Of a stretch of 64,000 bases of DNA, positions 27,034 to 39,554 are shown one piece after another. Made by a program: the position numbers and the translations under genes. Location of the stretch: NCBI RefSeq assembly GCF_012295615.1, contig NZ_CP051183.1:687001-751000 (forward strand), given 5' to 3'. The notes beneath the pieces were generated by a model. It saw only the letters and a program-made list of their open reading frames with translations, was not told where the DNA came from and did no database searches. The stretch comes from Bermanella marisrubri. GTDB lineage: Bacteria; Pseudomonadota; Gammaproteobacteria; Pseudomonadales; Oceanobacteraceae. Each line of letters begins with the position of its first letter. The stretch's first letter is position 1.

Positions 27034-29721
27034 TTATTTTAGTTTGCCCTTGAGTTCATAAAGTAGTTCAAGCGCTTGCCTTGGTGTCAGATCATCTGGG
27101 CTGATATCTTTAAGCGCTAATTCCACTTCACTGGGTTCAGGCGGTGCTGCGAACATGTCTCCCTGCCAGATGGCTTCTGCACTGTCGTTTGGCTGAGACG
27201 CTGAAGGTTGAGGTTCCGTGACTTTAGCCACTTGAGGTGTCTCAGAAATGGATTGCTCAATCGGGCTGGGTTCAATGTTGGTTTCTTCTAACAAAGCAAG
27301 CTTTTGTTTGGCCTGTTCCACGACTTCTAAAGGCACGCCCGCTAGCTTGGCTACTTGCAAGCCATAGCTTTGGCTGGCGGGGCCTTCTTCCACATGGTGG
27401 AGAAATACAATATGGTCATTATGTTCGGTAGCGGTTAAATGCACGTTGGCAACATTGTCACTGCTCTCCACCAACTGCGTCATTTCAAAATAGTGGGTCG
27501 CGAATAGGGTATAGGCTTGAGTGTGTTTTGAGAGATATTCAGCGCTGGCCCAAGCTAAAGATAAACCATCAAACGTACTGGTACCGCGACCCACTTCATC
27601 CATCAAGACCAAGCTTTGCGCAGTAGCGTGATGGAGAATGTTAGCGGTTTCTGTCATTTCTACCATAAAGGTTGAACGGCCACCGGCGACGTCATCGCTT
27701 GAGCCCATACGGGTAAAAATGCGATCTAGAAGACCAATCGTCGCGCTATCTGCCGGAACATAACTACCAATGTGGGCGAGCAACGCAATGTGTGCTGCTT
27801 GACGCATATAGGTCGACTTACCACCCATGTTTGGGCCGGTAATCACGAGCATTTTACGGTTTTGATCAAAGCGCACATCGTTTGCCACAAATGGGTCTTC
27901 GATGACGGCTTCTACCACGGGGTGGCGGCCCTGTTGAATATCAATGCCAGCATTTTCGGTGAGCTCAGGGCGAACATAGCGCTGGGTGACGGCTCGTTCT
28001 GCTAAATTCGACAATACATCCAGTTCGCTGATGGCGGCCGCTGTATCTTGCAGAGCCGCTAATTGATCCGCTAAGGATTCAATGAGTTCTTCATAAAGGG
28101 CTTTTTCTCGAGAAAGCGCGCGGCTTTTGCTGGAAAGCGCTTTGTCTTCAAACTCTTTAAGTTCAGGTGTGATAAAACGCTCCGCATTTTTCAATGTCTG
28201 TCGACGAATATACTCGGTTGGCGCCTCACCCGCTTGAGCTTTGCTGATTTCAATGTAATAACCGTGCACTCGGTTGTAGCCTACTTTTAAGGTGCTAATA
28301 CCGGTCTTTTCACGTTCACGGGTTTCAATGTCGATTAGGAACTGGCCGGCGTTCTCACTGATGCCGCGCAGCTCATCTAATTCTTCGTCAAACCCCTCGG
28401 CAATCACACCACCGTCACGAATCACCACAGGTGGGTTTTCTACAACCGCATTGGTTAGGGTTTCAACTGTCTCTGGGTAGGTACTAATGCGTTGACCCAG
28501 AGCCGCAATGGGCGCTGCATCGACATCTGATATGGCGTTTTGCAATTGTGGTAAAACGGCTAAAGCATCTCGTAAGCGCGCCAGATCTCGAGGGCGGGCG
28601 CTGCGCAATGCCACTCGGCTGAGAATCCGCTCGATATCACCGATTTGTTTGAGCACATTGTGGATATCTTCATAACCATGGGTTTCGATCATGGCGCCAA
28701 TAGCATGTTGTCGCTCTTTCAACACGGATTGTTGACGTAAGGGTCGATTCAGCCAGCGACGCAATAGTCGACTGCCCATGGCCGTCGCGGTACGATCTAA
28801 TACCCAGGCCAAGGTGAAATCAGTATCACCGTTTAAATTGATATCAATTTCGAGATTTTTGCGGGTAGCCGCATCCATGACGATGGCATCGTCCGCTTGC
28901 TCTAGAAGGAGAGTGCGAATGTGGGGCAAGTTGGTGCGCTGAGTTTCTTTAGCGTAATGAATCAAACTACCTGCAGCGCCAATGGCTTGCTTCAAATGCT
29001 GACAACCAAAGCCATGCAAGTCTTTGGTTTGGAATTGTTCGGTCAGCAGGCGAAAGCCAGTCTCGTATTCAAATTCCCAAGGCGGCAAACTCTGAGCCCC
29101 TTTACGCTCGACTATTTCGTTACTGTGTTGTTGATCTTCACTGTAGAGCAGCTCAGCCGGGCGCAGACGCTCTAGTTCACCATGCAATGCTTCTTCTGAA
29201 TGAACTTCCATCACACTGAAGCGGCCGCTGCTGATATCCAGTGTTGCAATGCCATGGGTCTGTTTTTGTGTTCGGCCATCAATGTGGCTATTCACCGCTA
29301 CCAATAAATTGTCTCGACGCTCATCCAAAAAGCTTTCATCTGTCAGGGTACCCGGTGTAATCACCCTCACGACTTTGCGTTCAACTGGCCCCTTGCTGGT
29401 GGCTGGGTCGCCAATTTGCTCGGCAATGGCCACAGATTCACCCATTTTCACCAGTTTGGCGATATAGCCTTCCGCTGCATGGTAAGGGATACCTGCCATG
29501 GGGATCGGCGCGCCACCGCTTTTGCCTCTCGCGGTTAGCGTAATGTCCAATAAGCGCGCGCTTTTCTTGGCATCGTCATAAAACAGCTCATAGAAATCAC
29601 CCATGCGATAAAACACCAGCTGCTGCGGGTGCTCCGCTTTAATGCGCAAATATTGCTGCATCATAGGTGTGTGTTCAGATGCGTCTTTTGTGGCTTTTTT
29701 CGGGGCAGTTTCAACGGCCAT
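27034..29721 (-). CDS. mutS: DNA mismatch repair protein MutS
   Basis: MutS recognises mismatches and starts methyl-directed repair. The mismatch-probing F-x-E motif is F43/E45 in GDFYELF. The ATPase domain has Walker [26 protein letters not shown] and ATHYFEMT. At 895 residues it is slightly longer than the E. coli protein; the extra length is a low-complexity Ser/Pro/Gln-rich linker at about 815-860 before the C-terminal dimerisation helix. It is followed by fdxA, the Pseudomonas order. Confidence 0.98.
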   Translation of the reverse strand: MAVETAPKKATKDASEHTPMMQQYLRIKAEHPQQLVFYRMGDFYELFYDDAKKSARLLDITLTARGKSGGAPIPMAGIPYHAAEGYIAKLVKMGESVAIAEQIGDPATSKGPVERKVVRVITPGTLTDESFLDERRDNLLVAVNSHIDGRTQKQTHGIATLDISSGRFSVMEVHSEEALHGELERLRPAELLYSEDQQHSNEIVERKGAQSLPPWEFEYETGFRLLTEQFQTKDLHGFGCQHLKQAIGAAGSLIHYAKETQRTNLPHIRTLLLEQADDAIVMDAATRKNLEIDINLNGDTDFTLAWVLDRTATAMGSRLLRRWLNRPLRQQSVLKERQHAIGAMIETHGYEDIHNVLKQIGDIERILSRVALRSARPRDLARLRDALAVLPQLQNAISDVDAAPIAALGQRISTYPETVETLTNAVVENPPVVIRDGGVIAEGFDEELDELRGISENAGQFLIDIETREREKTGISTLKVGYNRVHGYYIEISKAQAGEAPTEYIRRQTLKNAERFITPELKEFEDKALSSKSRALSREKALYEELIESLADQLAALQDTAAAISELDVLSNLAERAVTQRYVRPELTENAGIDIQQGRHPVVEAVIEDPFVANDVRFDQNRKMLVITGPNMGGKSTYMRQAAHIALLAHIGSYVPADSATIGLLDRIFTRMGSSDDVAGGRSTFMVEMTETANILHHATAQSLVLMDEVGRGTSTFDGLSLAWASAEYLSKHTQAYTLFATHYFEMTQLVESSDNVANVHLTATEHNDHIVFLHHVEEGPASQSYGLQVAKLAGVPLEVVEQAKQKLALLEETNIEPSPIEQSISETPQVAKVTEPQPSASQPNDSAEAIWQGDMFAAPPEPSEVELALKDISPDDLTPRQALELLYELKGKLK

Positions 29722-29896
29722 AGCACTGCTCTTATGGGCTGAGTGGATGGAAAATCAATAAGCGCCAGATTGTACGAGAAATTGCGAGATCAAGGTAGGC
29801 TTGACATGGATCTATGTAAAGGTTCAGTGGGTTAGGTTTCGGTACAAAATCCTTGTATGATGAACCCTAATTTTAATGACAAGAAGTACATGATTT

Positions 29897-30235
29897 ATGA
29901 GTCAACCATCTTGCCCTAAATGTCAATCTGAATATGTCTATCCAGATCAAAACCTGCTGATTTGCCCTGAATGTGGTTATGAGTGGGATCCTGTTGAAAA
30001 AGAGAAAGAAGATGCGCCGCTAACAGAGAAGGATGCAAATGGTTCCGTTTTGAACGAAGGCGATAAAGTCACCTTGGTAAAAGATTTAAAGGTAAAAGGC
30101 AGCTCTCAGGTACTAAAGATCGGCACAAAGGCGTTGATTCGACGCATTGTGGAAGGAAAGGATCATCAGCTTGATTGTAAAGTGGATGGAGCCGGCGAAA
30201 TGATGGTGACGGCAGCATTTGTTAAAAAGGCGTAG
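29897..30235 (+). CDS. YjdM/PhnA-family zinc-ribbon protein
   Basis: A 112-residue protein with an N-terminal zinc ribbon (CPKC and CPEC) and a C-terminal SH3-like PhnA domain with GDKVTLVKDLKVKG. The family was named from the phn locus of E. coli, but the E. coli gene is not needed for phosphonate use, so a phosphonate role should not be assumed. It starts divergently from mutS and is followed by a small lipoprotein gene. Confidence 0.92.
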   Translation: MSQPSCPKCQSEYVYPDQNLLICPECGYEWDPVEKEKEDAPLTEKDANGSVLNEGDKVTLVKDLKVKGSSQVLKIGTKALIRRIVEGKDHQLDCKVDGAGEMMVTAAFVKKA

Positions 30236-30250
30236 ATAGAAGGAAGAGCA

Positions 30251-30454
30251 ATGAGTTGGAAGGGTATTTTTGTATTCGGGGCGTTTGTGTTTTTAGCCGC
30301 TTGCAGTAACCGTGCTGTGTATGATGGTATTAAAGTTGGACAAGAAAATGAGTGTAGACGTTTACCAGAGCCCCAAAGGGAAGAATGCCTCGACAATATC
30401 AATACTTCGTATGATGAATATCAGAGACAAAGACAGGAAGTAATAGAGAATTAA
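30251..30454 (+). CDS. Small lipoprotein, 67 residues
   Basis: A tiny exported lipoprotein: signal with lipobox LAAC (Cys18) and a mature part of about 50 residues that is charged and helical, with two more Cys (about 35 and 46) that may pair. The spacing of CRRLPEPQREEC resembles other short periplasmic lipoproteins annotated only as hypothetical. It starts 15 bases after the YjdM-type gene with an AGAAGGAAG leader, so it is probably co-transcribed. Function unknown. Confidence 0.72.
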   Translation: MSWKGIFVFGAFVFLAACSNRAVYDGIKVGQENECRRLPEPQREECLDNINTSYDEYQRQRQEVIEN

Positions 30455-30581
30455 TATCCTGTCGTGAACTAAAAAGTAGATGGTTATCTGATAGTTGTCA
30501 GTTCGTAAATTAAAAGACTATGATCGATTTTGGTTAAGTATGAGTATAACCATCAAATTAAGAGGGACAGGATTTAAAAGA

Positions 30582-31103
30582 ATGAAAGCCATCGTTATGC
30601 TGTTTTTTCTGGTTGTACTTACAGGTTGCTTGGGTATGCCTGAAAGAGTTTCACCTGTTACAGGATTTGAAGCTGACCGATATCTTGGCACCTGGTATGA
30701 AGTAGCAAGACTCGATCATTCTTTTGAACGCGGACTTAAAAATATCTCTGCGACCTACAGTAAACGGGACGATGGTGGAATTAATGTGCTTAACCGAGGT
30801 TATTCCATTGAAGATCAGGAATGGAATCAAGCACAAGGTAAGGCTTACTTCGTTGAAGACGAACGTACAGGATATCTAAAAGTCTCTTTTTTTGGACCTT
30901 TCTATGGATCTTACGTCGTATTCGATTTGGATAAAGAGGGTTATGAGTATGCCTTTATTTCAGGTCCAGATACGGATTATCTATGGTTACTGGCGCGAAC
31001 TCCTAATCCTGGAGAGGCCGTGATTAATCGCTTTAAAACCGTAGCTAAAGCTAAGGGCTTTGATACCAACGAGCTAATTTTTGTGGAACATGATGATTTA
31101 TAA
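30582..31103 (+). CDS. blc: Bacterial lipocalin Blc, outer-membrane lipoprotein
   Basis: A 173-residue lipocalin. ATG 30582 opens a lipoprotein signal with lipobox LTGC. The lipocalin signature GTWYEVARLDHSFERGL is textbook Blc, and the later YLWLLARTP segment matches the second conserved region. Blc binds fatty acids or lysophospholipids at the outer membrane and is induced in stress and stationary phase in E. coli. An in-frame GTG or similar codon at 30495 would add a non-homologous leader and is rejected. Confidence 0.94.
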   Translation: MKAIVMLFFLVVLTGCLGMPERVSPVTGFEADRYLGTWYEVARLDHSFERGLKNISATYSKRDDGGINVLNRGYSIEDQEWNQAQGKAYFVEDERTGYLKVSFFGPFYGSYVVFDLDKEGYEYAFISGPDTDYLWLLARTPNPGEAVINRFKTVAKAKGFDTNELIFVEHDDL

Positions 31104-31256
31104 ACTGGCTTCAAACCACAAAATCAGGCGCGACGTTTCATAAATTTGGACATTGTTGTAATCGTATTGCCACACTGAGATTTTTGAAACCGCTCTAAAA
31201 AGTGCCTCAAACTAGGACTAAAGGCGCATTTGGTCATGTGACTGCTTGTTATTTCT

Positions 31257-31281
31257 CATACTTGAATTAATCTTAAGTATG
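31257..31281. promoter_or_regulatory. Palindrome just upstream of the PAS-GGDEF gene
   Basis: CATACTT (31257-31263) and AAGTATG (31275-31281) are inverted with an AT-rich centre, directly before the ribosome-binding region of the next gene. It could be an operator or an RNA hairpin that limits translation. Evidence is the symmetry only. Confidence 0.3.
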
Positions 31282-31289
31282 GACTAACA

Positions 31290-32264
31290 ATGGTCGCTCT
31301 CGAGGTCAGGCATCGCCTTAGCCATATGACAGCCAAGAAAATCAGCCCGATAACCCAAGGGGTATCGGGTGTCGATCCCAAATACAAAGAGTCATTTGAT
31401 AAAGTGGCGGTGGGGTTGTGTCATGTGGATTTAAACGGTCGTTTTATACACGTTAACGATTTTCTCCTAGATTTCCTCGGTTATGAAGAGGATGAACTCC
31501 TCTCCATAACGTTCTCGCAAATATCTCGTGAAGAAGACATCCCAGAAAGTTTAGCGTGGATTAAAAAATCCCTATCCGGTGAAACTCAAAGTAATTTCTC
31601 GAAGGTTAAACAATATCTCCACAAAGACGGTCATTGGGTGTGGGCAAAGCTTTCAACGACCTTAATTCGAGATGAGCATGGCGTGCCCTCGTATTTTGTT
31701 TCTTCTATACAGGACGTTTCTGATCTTAAAAATGCAGAGACAGCGTTAGATTTTTCTTTGCAGCAACTTAACGAGGCTTACGCCGAGTTGGAGCAAATGT
31801 CACGAAAAGATGGCCTAACAGGGGCGTTAAATATTCGTGCATTTAAAGAGGAATTGTTGGATGCCATGGAGCGCTATCATCGTTCCGGTCAAAATGTAAC
31901 CTTGGTATTTATTGATCTAGACGATTTTAAACAGGTTAATGATCAATATGGTCACATTGTCGGAGATGAGGTGCTCACGACTTTTGCGAAAACGTTATTG
32001 AATCAATCCCGTCGTTGCGACGCTGTAGCTCGCTATGGTGGTGACGAGTTTGCGATGCTATTAGATGATACTACGGAGCAAGAGGCGTTGGATTTTTGTA
32101 AGCGGCTAGGCTCCGAAATTGAGTTTGAGACCGGTAACGGAAAAACCAAAAGTATGTCGTTTTCTTTTGGTATGTCTCAATTAAAAAAGAATCATCGTAC
32201 CGTAGAGGATTGGTTTGCAGAGGCCGATCAGCATATGTATCGTGATAAAGAATCCTCTAAATAA
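31290..32264 (+). CDS. PAS-GGDEF protein, probable diguanylate cyclase
   Basis: A 324-residue cytoplasmic protein: PAS domain at about 33-150, coiled linker, GGDEF domain at about 165-320. The active site GGDEF is intact and an RxxD inhibitory site (RRCD) lies five residues before it, so it should make cyclic di-GMP with product inhibition. The PAS domain closely resembles the fourth PAS domain of the ethylene-receptor-like kinase (FD-x-x-AVG-x-CH and DGRF-like segments). ATG 31326 is an alternative start. Confidence 0.9.
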   Translation: MVALEVRHRLSHMTAKKISPITQGVSGVDPKYKESFDKVAVGLCHVDLNGRFIHVNDFLLDFLGYEEDELLSITFSQISREEDIPESLAWIKKSLSGETQSNFSKVKQYLHKDGHWVWAKLSTTLIRDEHGVPSYFVSSIQDVSDLKNAETALDFSLQQLNEAYAELEQMSRKDGLTGALNIRAFKEELLDAMERYHRSGQNVTLVFIDLDDFKQVNDQYGHIVGDEVLTTFAKTLLNQSRRCDAVARYGGDEFAMLLDDTTEQEALDFCKRLGSEIEFETGNGKTKSMSFSFGMSQLKKNHRTVEDWFAEADQHMYRDKESSK

Positions 32265-32266
32265 AA

Positions 32267-33370
32267 CTAGTAACCAGTCATTTCCATAAATCCTACTCCG
32301 ACATCTTTTTCGGTTTTTCTATTGATTACTTTGATAGGCCCTTCCCAATAAGGGTACAGCGTATCTAACCAACTGTTTTCATAATATGCTTTAACAAGTA
32401 GATTCTTATTTATTTTTTTTATGTCCAGTTTCCACTCAGTAGGTACATTGCGAGTATTAATAGAGCTGTAATTTGTAGGGGTAAGTGCAATATCCTTTTG
32501 CGTCAGTACGATTTTATCTCCGAGCTTATTTATCCAAGTTCCGCTTTGAAAATCAGTTTTATTTTCGCTATCACGCAATTGAAACAGCATCAACCGGGCA
32601 CCGTTATTGAGCTGTATAGAGAGCCAGTCCCATCCTTTCTGCTGCTGTGTTAAAAACTGAGAACTCCACTCACGATCTAGCCAACCTTGACCATTAATAT
32701 TTACGCGTTCACCGTTCGGCATTTGGATAGCTCCGGCAACAGTAATCTCAGGATGTGAATAATAGTAACTCGCTTCGGTTGTTGATTTCTGACTAAAGCC
32801 GTTGTCACCATGTTTTATCCACTTATCATCGCCATTCAAGGTCAATGTTATGAAGTGATCTTTCACTGAGAATGATAGTGATGAATTTACGGGATTATGA
32901 TTTTTTCCTTGCCATTGCCAATCATCGATCCAAGCTTCAAAGTGTTGTTTCTGGTTAAATATAACCCCCGCTTGTCCTATACCTCCCCGGGCGAAACGCT
33001 CTTCATAAAAATGACCATCGCTACTATTAATAGCACTATGGGCCATCCAGCTCTGTCGGCTACGCCAAGGAAAGTCGCGTCTATAGTTTTCTTTTTCTAT
33101 TCTTTTCGCCGGAGCTAATGCTTGTCTGAATAAAGTAAATTGTAGGCCATAATGCTTACCATTCTTGTCCCATACGTTGGCGGTGAAGTACCACCATTCA
33201 ATGCGAAAGTCTGGATGTGGTAGATGATCCTTGGGTATGTCAATAGATACCCCTGGAACGACATTGGCAAAGTTTCGTGTTTCAGCGTCTTGCTTCAGTA
33301 CTGAGCTAGTTTGAGTAATAGTTGATGTCGAAAGTACAATTAAATAGATGCACAGTAATCGATATTTCAT
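32267..33370 (-). CDS. AttH/CrtC-like lipocalin-domain secreted protein
   Basis: A 367-residue exported protein with a signal peptide at the N-terminus and the AttH/CrtC-type double lipocalin fold, seen in FRIEWWYFTANV, GLQFTLFRQ, GQGWLDREWSSQ and WDWLSIQL. Relatives include carotenoid 1,2-hydratases and the AttH proteins of transporter operons. No carotenoid genes are present here, so a role as the partner of the ABC transporter is preferred. Its ATG overlaps the permease stop (ATGA), so it is the last gene of a coupled three-gene operon. Confidence 0.88.
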   Translation of the reverse strand: MKYRLLCIYLIVLSTSTITQTSSVLKQDAETRNFANVVPGVSIDIPKDHLPHPDFRIEWWYFTANVWDKNGKHYGLQFTLFRQALAPAKRIEKENYRRDFPWRSRQSWMAHSAINSSDGHFYEERFARGGIGQAGVIFNQKQHFEAWIDDWQWQGKNHNPVNSSLSFSVKDHFITLTLNGDDKWIKHGDNGFSQKSTTEASYYYSHPEITVAGAIQMPNGERVNINGQGWLDREWSSQFLTQQQKGWDWLSIQLNNGARLMLFQLRDSENKTDFQSGTWINKLGDKIVLTQKDIALTPTNYSSINTRNVPTEWKLDIKKINKNLLVKAYYENSWLDTLYPYWEGPIKVINRKTEKDVGVGFMEMTGY

Positions 33371-35883
33371 TGGTCTTGCCCTAACTTTTTCAAAGCGGTT
33401 GGTAGCTTATATTTCACTTGTAATGCTGCAATAAAGAAAGCCGCCATTGAGACAATAATACAGAGCACACCAAGCTTTAAAGCCGATTGCCATTGCCACT
33501 TAAGATCCATAGTCCAGCCAAAAGATAATACATTAATATCGTGTATTAGAAGCAAGGCTAAAAGTGAGCCTAGCGGGATAGAGAGTAACCATGTCATTGT
33601 GAGTGCAATAAAGATGGGTTTCCCTGTGAGAGTCACCCATTCAAACCAGGTTAACCCCATACTGCGCCAATGAGCGTAGCTTGCTAACTGTTTTTCGTGT
33701 TGAGCTAGGAGCGATAATAACAGCGCGATACCGGCGACCAAGAAGGTTAGGCTATTAATTGCTGCCGTCATTGAAAATGTGCGATCAAAAATCGTCATCG
33801 AGACATTGAGAATGCTTCGTCTATCAATCCAATCGCCAGGCTTTAAACCCAGTTCGAGTATGTCTTTTTCCCAATCGATTTCATTGTTTTTTGCTTTTCT
33901 ATTTAGCCATAATGCTATGCCTTTTGGTTTCGCTTGTGGCCAGATATTTTTTACCGTATTAAAAGGTAAATAAAATTGATAATAGGGATTGCCATAATCG
34001 TAATAAAAACCAGCGACGGTAAAAGCCTTTTGTTCGCCATCGAGTGTATTTAAAAAAATAGTATCACCCAACTCAATTCCAGCCAGATACTTTACTTGTT
34101 CATTGGCCAGAATACTTGGATGCTCATAGAGCGTAGGCCATTGTGCTGCTTTGTTTTCATGGGAAACGTATAGTGTTTCCGCCATAGGCAATGACGTTAC
34201 ATCAGGTGCCCTTGGATCGAGCCCGCGAATGAGGGTTGGGCGCGTTTGATGCTCTGGCCAACGCAGGCTTAAGCCATTGCGAATGTGCGTATCTTGCACC
34301 CATGGAAGGATCGCTATCGCTTGCTCGATCTTCGGAGAATTATTTTGTATGTAGACATCAGCGGCAATACGTTGCTGTAACCACTGGTCAAGAGCTGATT
34401 TAAAGGAACTTACCAGTGAATCTACACCAAAGTTGGCGGTGAGAGCCAATAGCATTGCCATAAAAGCGGTTCTCATAGGAATCATCTGAGTGATACCTTC
34501 GGACCATTGCCATTTGCTAAAACTATTGGCCTGTTTTATTGAAGCCCGACGTAATTGACTTAATGTAAATTGAATAATGAACGGCAAAATAGCGGCTCCA
34601 CAAAATAGTAAAACAGCTAAGAGAACAAATCCATGCAGCAAGCTGTCGAGCCACTGGTAGCTGATTGCCGCAATCGATAGGACAATGAGCGCATAAATAG
34701 TCAGTCGTTTTTGCTGAGTCGCTTCGAATGACCAGTTACTTTGTATGTTCAAAGCATTTTTTCTAGTTTGCTTTGCTTGTTGAATCAGAGGTGCCACTAG
34801 GGCTAGAGCTAATCCAAGCAGGGTGAGTAGCCAGGCACCCAACAGCGTATGCCAAGATAAGATAATAGATTGACTTAAAACAGCGCCATAAAGATTTTGT
34901 AATGTGGATGCAATGGACGGTAATAACAACTGACTGAGGCCATAGCCCATCAATAGGCCGAGAATGCTGGCGATCAAACTGAGTAAACTGGCTTCTATAA
35001 AAATGGCGATGAAAATGTAAATATCATCCACACCGAGTTCACGTAAAATTGCAAAGGTATGTCGGCGCGTGTGTAGGGAAAAGCGCACAGCATTGAACAC
35101 AATAAACAAGCCAACAGCAAAGGCAAGCAAGCTCATTGCGCTTAGATGTGTATGTAGGCTTTGTGTTAATTGTGTTAAGTCCAAGGGTTGTTGGTTTTCG
35201 ATACGATAAAGCGACGGCGTGTTGCGCTTTAACCAAGCATCGAGTGCTTGACGCTCATCCTGACTTAAAGAACTGACTACTAAATAGCTAGGGTTTGCTT
35301 GATCTAAGACAATCGCAGCGGCGCCTATGTCCATAAAAAGACGCTGCCCTTGCTGTGTATAGTGGCCAATAATGGCTGGTGGTAATGCGCGACCACTGCT
35401 CAATTTTATTGAGCTACCTTCCGTTATAGATAATTTTTTCGCTATATTTTCGGGAACCATGACGGCGTAAGGTGCTTGAAAAAGTGATTGCCACAATGAA
35501 AAATCTAAAGCGTTTGGCTGCGTATCATCCGTTTTCGGCAGCGCCATTAGATCGGTAGCTATCAGGGTTAATGGCATGCCGTCTTTTGTACTCAGGCGTT
35601 TCTCAATGACAGGGTAAACTTGTCGCCAACCAGAGCGTCTAAGTTTGATGTAGTCATCTAATGGAACCGAATCAAGGTTTGAGTAGATCCAGTCATTGGC
35701 TTGCGCACCTAGCAGCTGATTGGCTTCGGCATAACTGGCTTTGGCGTGTCCGTTGATAATTTCTACAGCGGACCATAACGCGACACCTAGGATCAATCCC
35801 AGTAATAAAAAAACGGTCTGGCTTTTCTTGTAGCGGTAGTGGCTGAGCAAGGTTTTACAAGTTATCCAAGTAATGTTGCTCAT
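33367..35883 (-). CDS. FtsX/MacB-type ABC permease, two halves fused
   Basis: An 838-residue inner-membrane protein with ten or so hydrophobic helices in two FtsX-like blocks (about 15-40 and 260-400; then 470-500 and 710-830), separated by large periplasmic domains. This corresponds to the AttF and AttG permeases of the AttEFGH type joined in one chain. Such systems act in envelope lipoprotein or lipid export rather than nutrient uptake. ATG 35883 overlaps the ATPase stop (ATGA), so the start is well fixed. Confidence 0.88.
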   Translation of the reverse strand: MSNITWITCKTLLSHYRYKKSQTVFLLLGLILGVALWSAVEIINGHAKASYAEANQLLGAQANDWIYSNLDSVPLDDYIKLRRSGWRQVYPVIEKRLSTKDGMPLTLIATDLMALPKTDDTQPNALDFSLWQSLFQAPYAVMVPENIAKKLSITEGSSIKLSSGRALPPAIIGHYTQQGQRLFMDIGAAAIVLDQANPSYLVVSSLSQDERQALDAWLKRNTPSLYRIENQQPLDLTQLTQSLHTHLSAMSLLAFAVGLFIVFNAVRFSLHTRRHTFAILRELGVDDIYIFIAIFIEASLLSLIASILGLLMGYGLSQLLLPSIASTLQNLYGAVLSQSIILSWHTLLGAWLLTLLGLALALVAPLIQQAKQTRKNALNIQSNWSFEATQQKRLTIYALIVLSIAAISYQWLDSLLHGFVLLAVLLFCGAAILPFIIQFTLSQLRRASIKQANSFSKWQWSEGITQMIPMRTAFMAMLLALTANFGVDSLVSSFKSALDQWLQQRIAADVYIQNNSPKIEQAIAILPWVQDTHIRNGLSLRWPEHQTRPTLIRGLDPRAPDVTSLPMAETLYVSHENKAAQWPTLYEHPSILANEQVKYLAGIELGDTIFLNTLDGEQKAFTVAGFYYDYGNPYYQFYLPFNTVKNIWPQAKPKGIALWLNRKAKNNEIDWEKDILELGLKPGDWIDRRSILNVSMTIFDRTFSMTAAINSLTFLVAGIALLLSLLAQHEKQLASYAHWRSMGLTWFEWVTLTGKPIFIALTMTWLLSIPLGSLLALLLIHDINVLSFGWTMDLKWQWQSALKLGVLCIIVSMAAFFIAALQVKYKLPTALKKLGQDQ

Positions 35884-36551
35884 GAGCGCACCAAATGACC
35901 ATTGTGTAGTTGCCATTGCGTATCACAATAGCCTGCCATGGCTGGACTATGAGTAACCATGAGTAACGCGGTATTGTTTTCTTGGATGAGTTCAAAGAAT
36001 GTGTCCATAACCAATTTGCTTGTAGTTTCGTCCAAATTTCCAGTGGGTTCGTCTGCAAGAATTAATTTGGGGCGGTGTAATAGTGCTCGAGCGATGGCGA
36101 CTCTTTGCTGCTGGCCACCTGAGAGCTGATGTGGATAGTGATTTAAATGCTTGGTTAAATTTAAACGCTTAGTAAGATGAGTGAAGTAATCTTCGTCAAT
36201 TTTATTGCATAGATTAGCTTGGATTCGAATGTTATCGGCTACATCCAGAGAGGCAATCAGATGATATTGCTGAAAGATTAGGCTGAGTTCTTGACGTCGT
36301 ATCAGATTTTTTTGCTGGTCAGATAAATCTGAATACCTCTTTTGATTAAAAAAGATGTGTCCAGTATCGGCATGATCTAACCCTGCGATTAGATGTAACA
36401 ACGTGCTTTTACCACTGCCGCTTTCGCCTAGTAACGCTTGTGACTCTCCGCGCTCTAGCGACATGTTTACGTTACTTAAAACCCTTAGAGTTTCCCCGTT
36501 GGGTTGCCGATGAGACTTAACGATGTCTTCCAGTTGAAGCAGCATTGACAC
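35880..36551 (-). CDS. ABC transporter ATPase, LolD/MacB type (AttE-like)
   Basis: A 223-residue ATPase with Walker A GESGSGKST, Q-loop, signature LSGGQQQRVAIARAL and Walker B LILADEPTGNLDE, the last typical of the MacB/LolD/FtsE group. The start is a GTG with AAGGT upstream; an ATG two codons later is equally possible. First gene of the coupled operon with the fused permease and the AttH-like protein. Confidence 0.93.
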   Translation of the reverse strand: MSMLLQLEDIVKSHRQPNGETLRVLSNVNMSLERGESQALLGESGSGKSTLLHLIAGLDHADTGHIFFNQKRYSDLSDQQKNLIRRQELSLIFQQYHLIASLDVADNIRIQANLCNKIDEDYFTHLTKRLNLTKHLNHYPHQLSGGQQQRVAIARALLHRPKLILADEPTGNLDETTSKLVMDTFFELIQENNTALLMVTHSPAMAGYCDTQWQLHNGHLVRS

Positions 36552-36729
36552 GTTACCTTGTTAAGAGATAGATGTGTTTTCCTAGTACGACTAAGCGATT
36601 CATTTAGACCTAGTGCTTGTGACGAAAAAGATCTTTATGCAAATAGGCTTTATAAACGAAAAAGTTAAAAACTATCGTGCTCTTAGTCATAATTAATTAG
36701 TGAGTGTGATCACTATCAACTATAACTAA

Positions 36730-38964
<2,235 letters not shown>

Positions 38965-38993
38965 ACTATCGAATATAACTCGATAACCTAAAT

Positions 38994-39026
38994 AAAACCC
39001 AGTACCTTAAAGGTGCTGGGTTTTTT
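38994..39026 (+). terminator. Rho-independent terminator of katG
   Basis: Stem AAAACCCAG-T-ACCT / AGGT-G-CTGGGTTTT with a short loop and a T-run, 30 bases after the katG stop. Confidence 0.9.
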
Positions 39027-39056
39027 CTTATAGCGATTAAAAAGGGATGAGTTCTT

Positions 39057-39491
39057 ATGGTGAGATTGATTATAGTCTTAATTTTCAATATTTATTCATC
39101 GGCTCTAGTTGCAGATACTATTCTCGGAACGCCTGAAGATGATGTTTTGGTGGAATCAGCAGGTCAAGATGTGTTTGTTGGTGGCCTAGGGGCAGATGAG
39201 TTTAGAATTAGTATAGACAATATAGAGATAGATACGATTTCTGATTTTGCGCCTGAGCAAGGAGATTTTGTCACACTGACTTTTTCTGACATGTCATTGG
39301 AGAAATGGTTACAGCGTTTGCCAAAGGGGGTGGGCTCTGAAAGCTTTTTTGTCGATAAAAATGGATTTCTTAAAGTGTATCTTAATGAAAGCAATACACG
39401 AACACTACTAAATTTGAAGAAGCCTCAGGTCATATTAAAAGTAGAAGAAACAGACAACGAAATTCGTCTGTATTTCCGGTCTCGATTTTAA
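39057..39491 (+). CDS. Small secreted RTX-like calcium-binding protein
   Basis: A 144-residue protein with a signal peptide ending about residue 19. The mature N-terminus has one or two degenerate RTX nonapeptide turns (LGTPEDDVLV, then GGLGADEF), followed by the DTISDFAPEQGD block found at the C-terminus of RTX proteins. The rest is unassigned. A full RTX protein would have many repeats and no Sec signal, so this is either a minimal member or a remnant. It has its own terminator downstream. Confidence 0.6.
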   Translation: MVRLIIVLIFNIYSSALVADTILGTPEDDVLVESAGQDVFVGGLGADEFRISIDNIEIDTISDFAPEQGDFVTLTFSDMSLEKWLQRLPKGVGSESFFVDKNGFLKVYLNESNTRTLLNLKKPQVILKVEETDNEIRLYFRSRF

Positions 39492-39501
39492 TGAAATAAA
39501 A

Positions 39502-39531
39502 AAACCCGCTAACCAGTGGGTTGGCGGGTTT
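39502..39531. terminator. Bidirectional terminator between the RTX-like gene and cysN
   Basis: Stem AAACCCGC-T-AACC / GGTT-G-GCGGGTTT with an AGTG loop, between converging genes; A-run on one side and T-run on the other fit use in both directions. Confidence 0.85.
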
Positions 39532-39554
39532 ATCTATTTGTATTTGAGAAAGAC

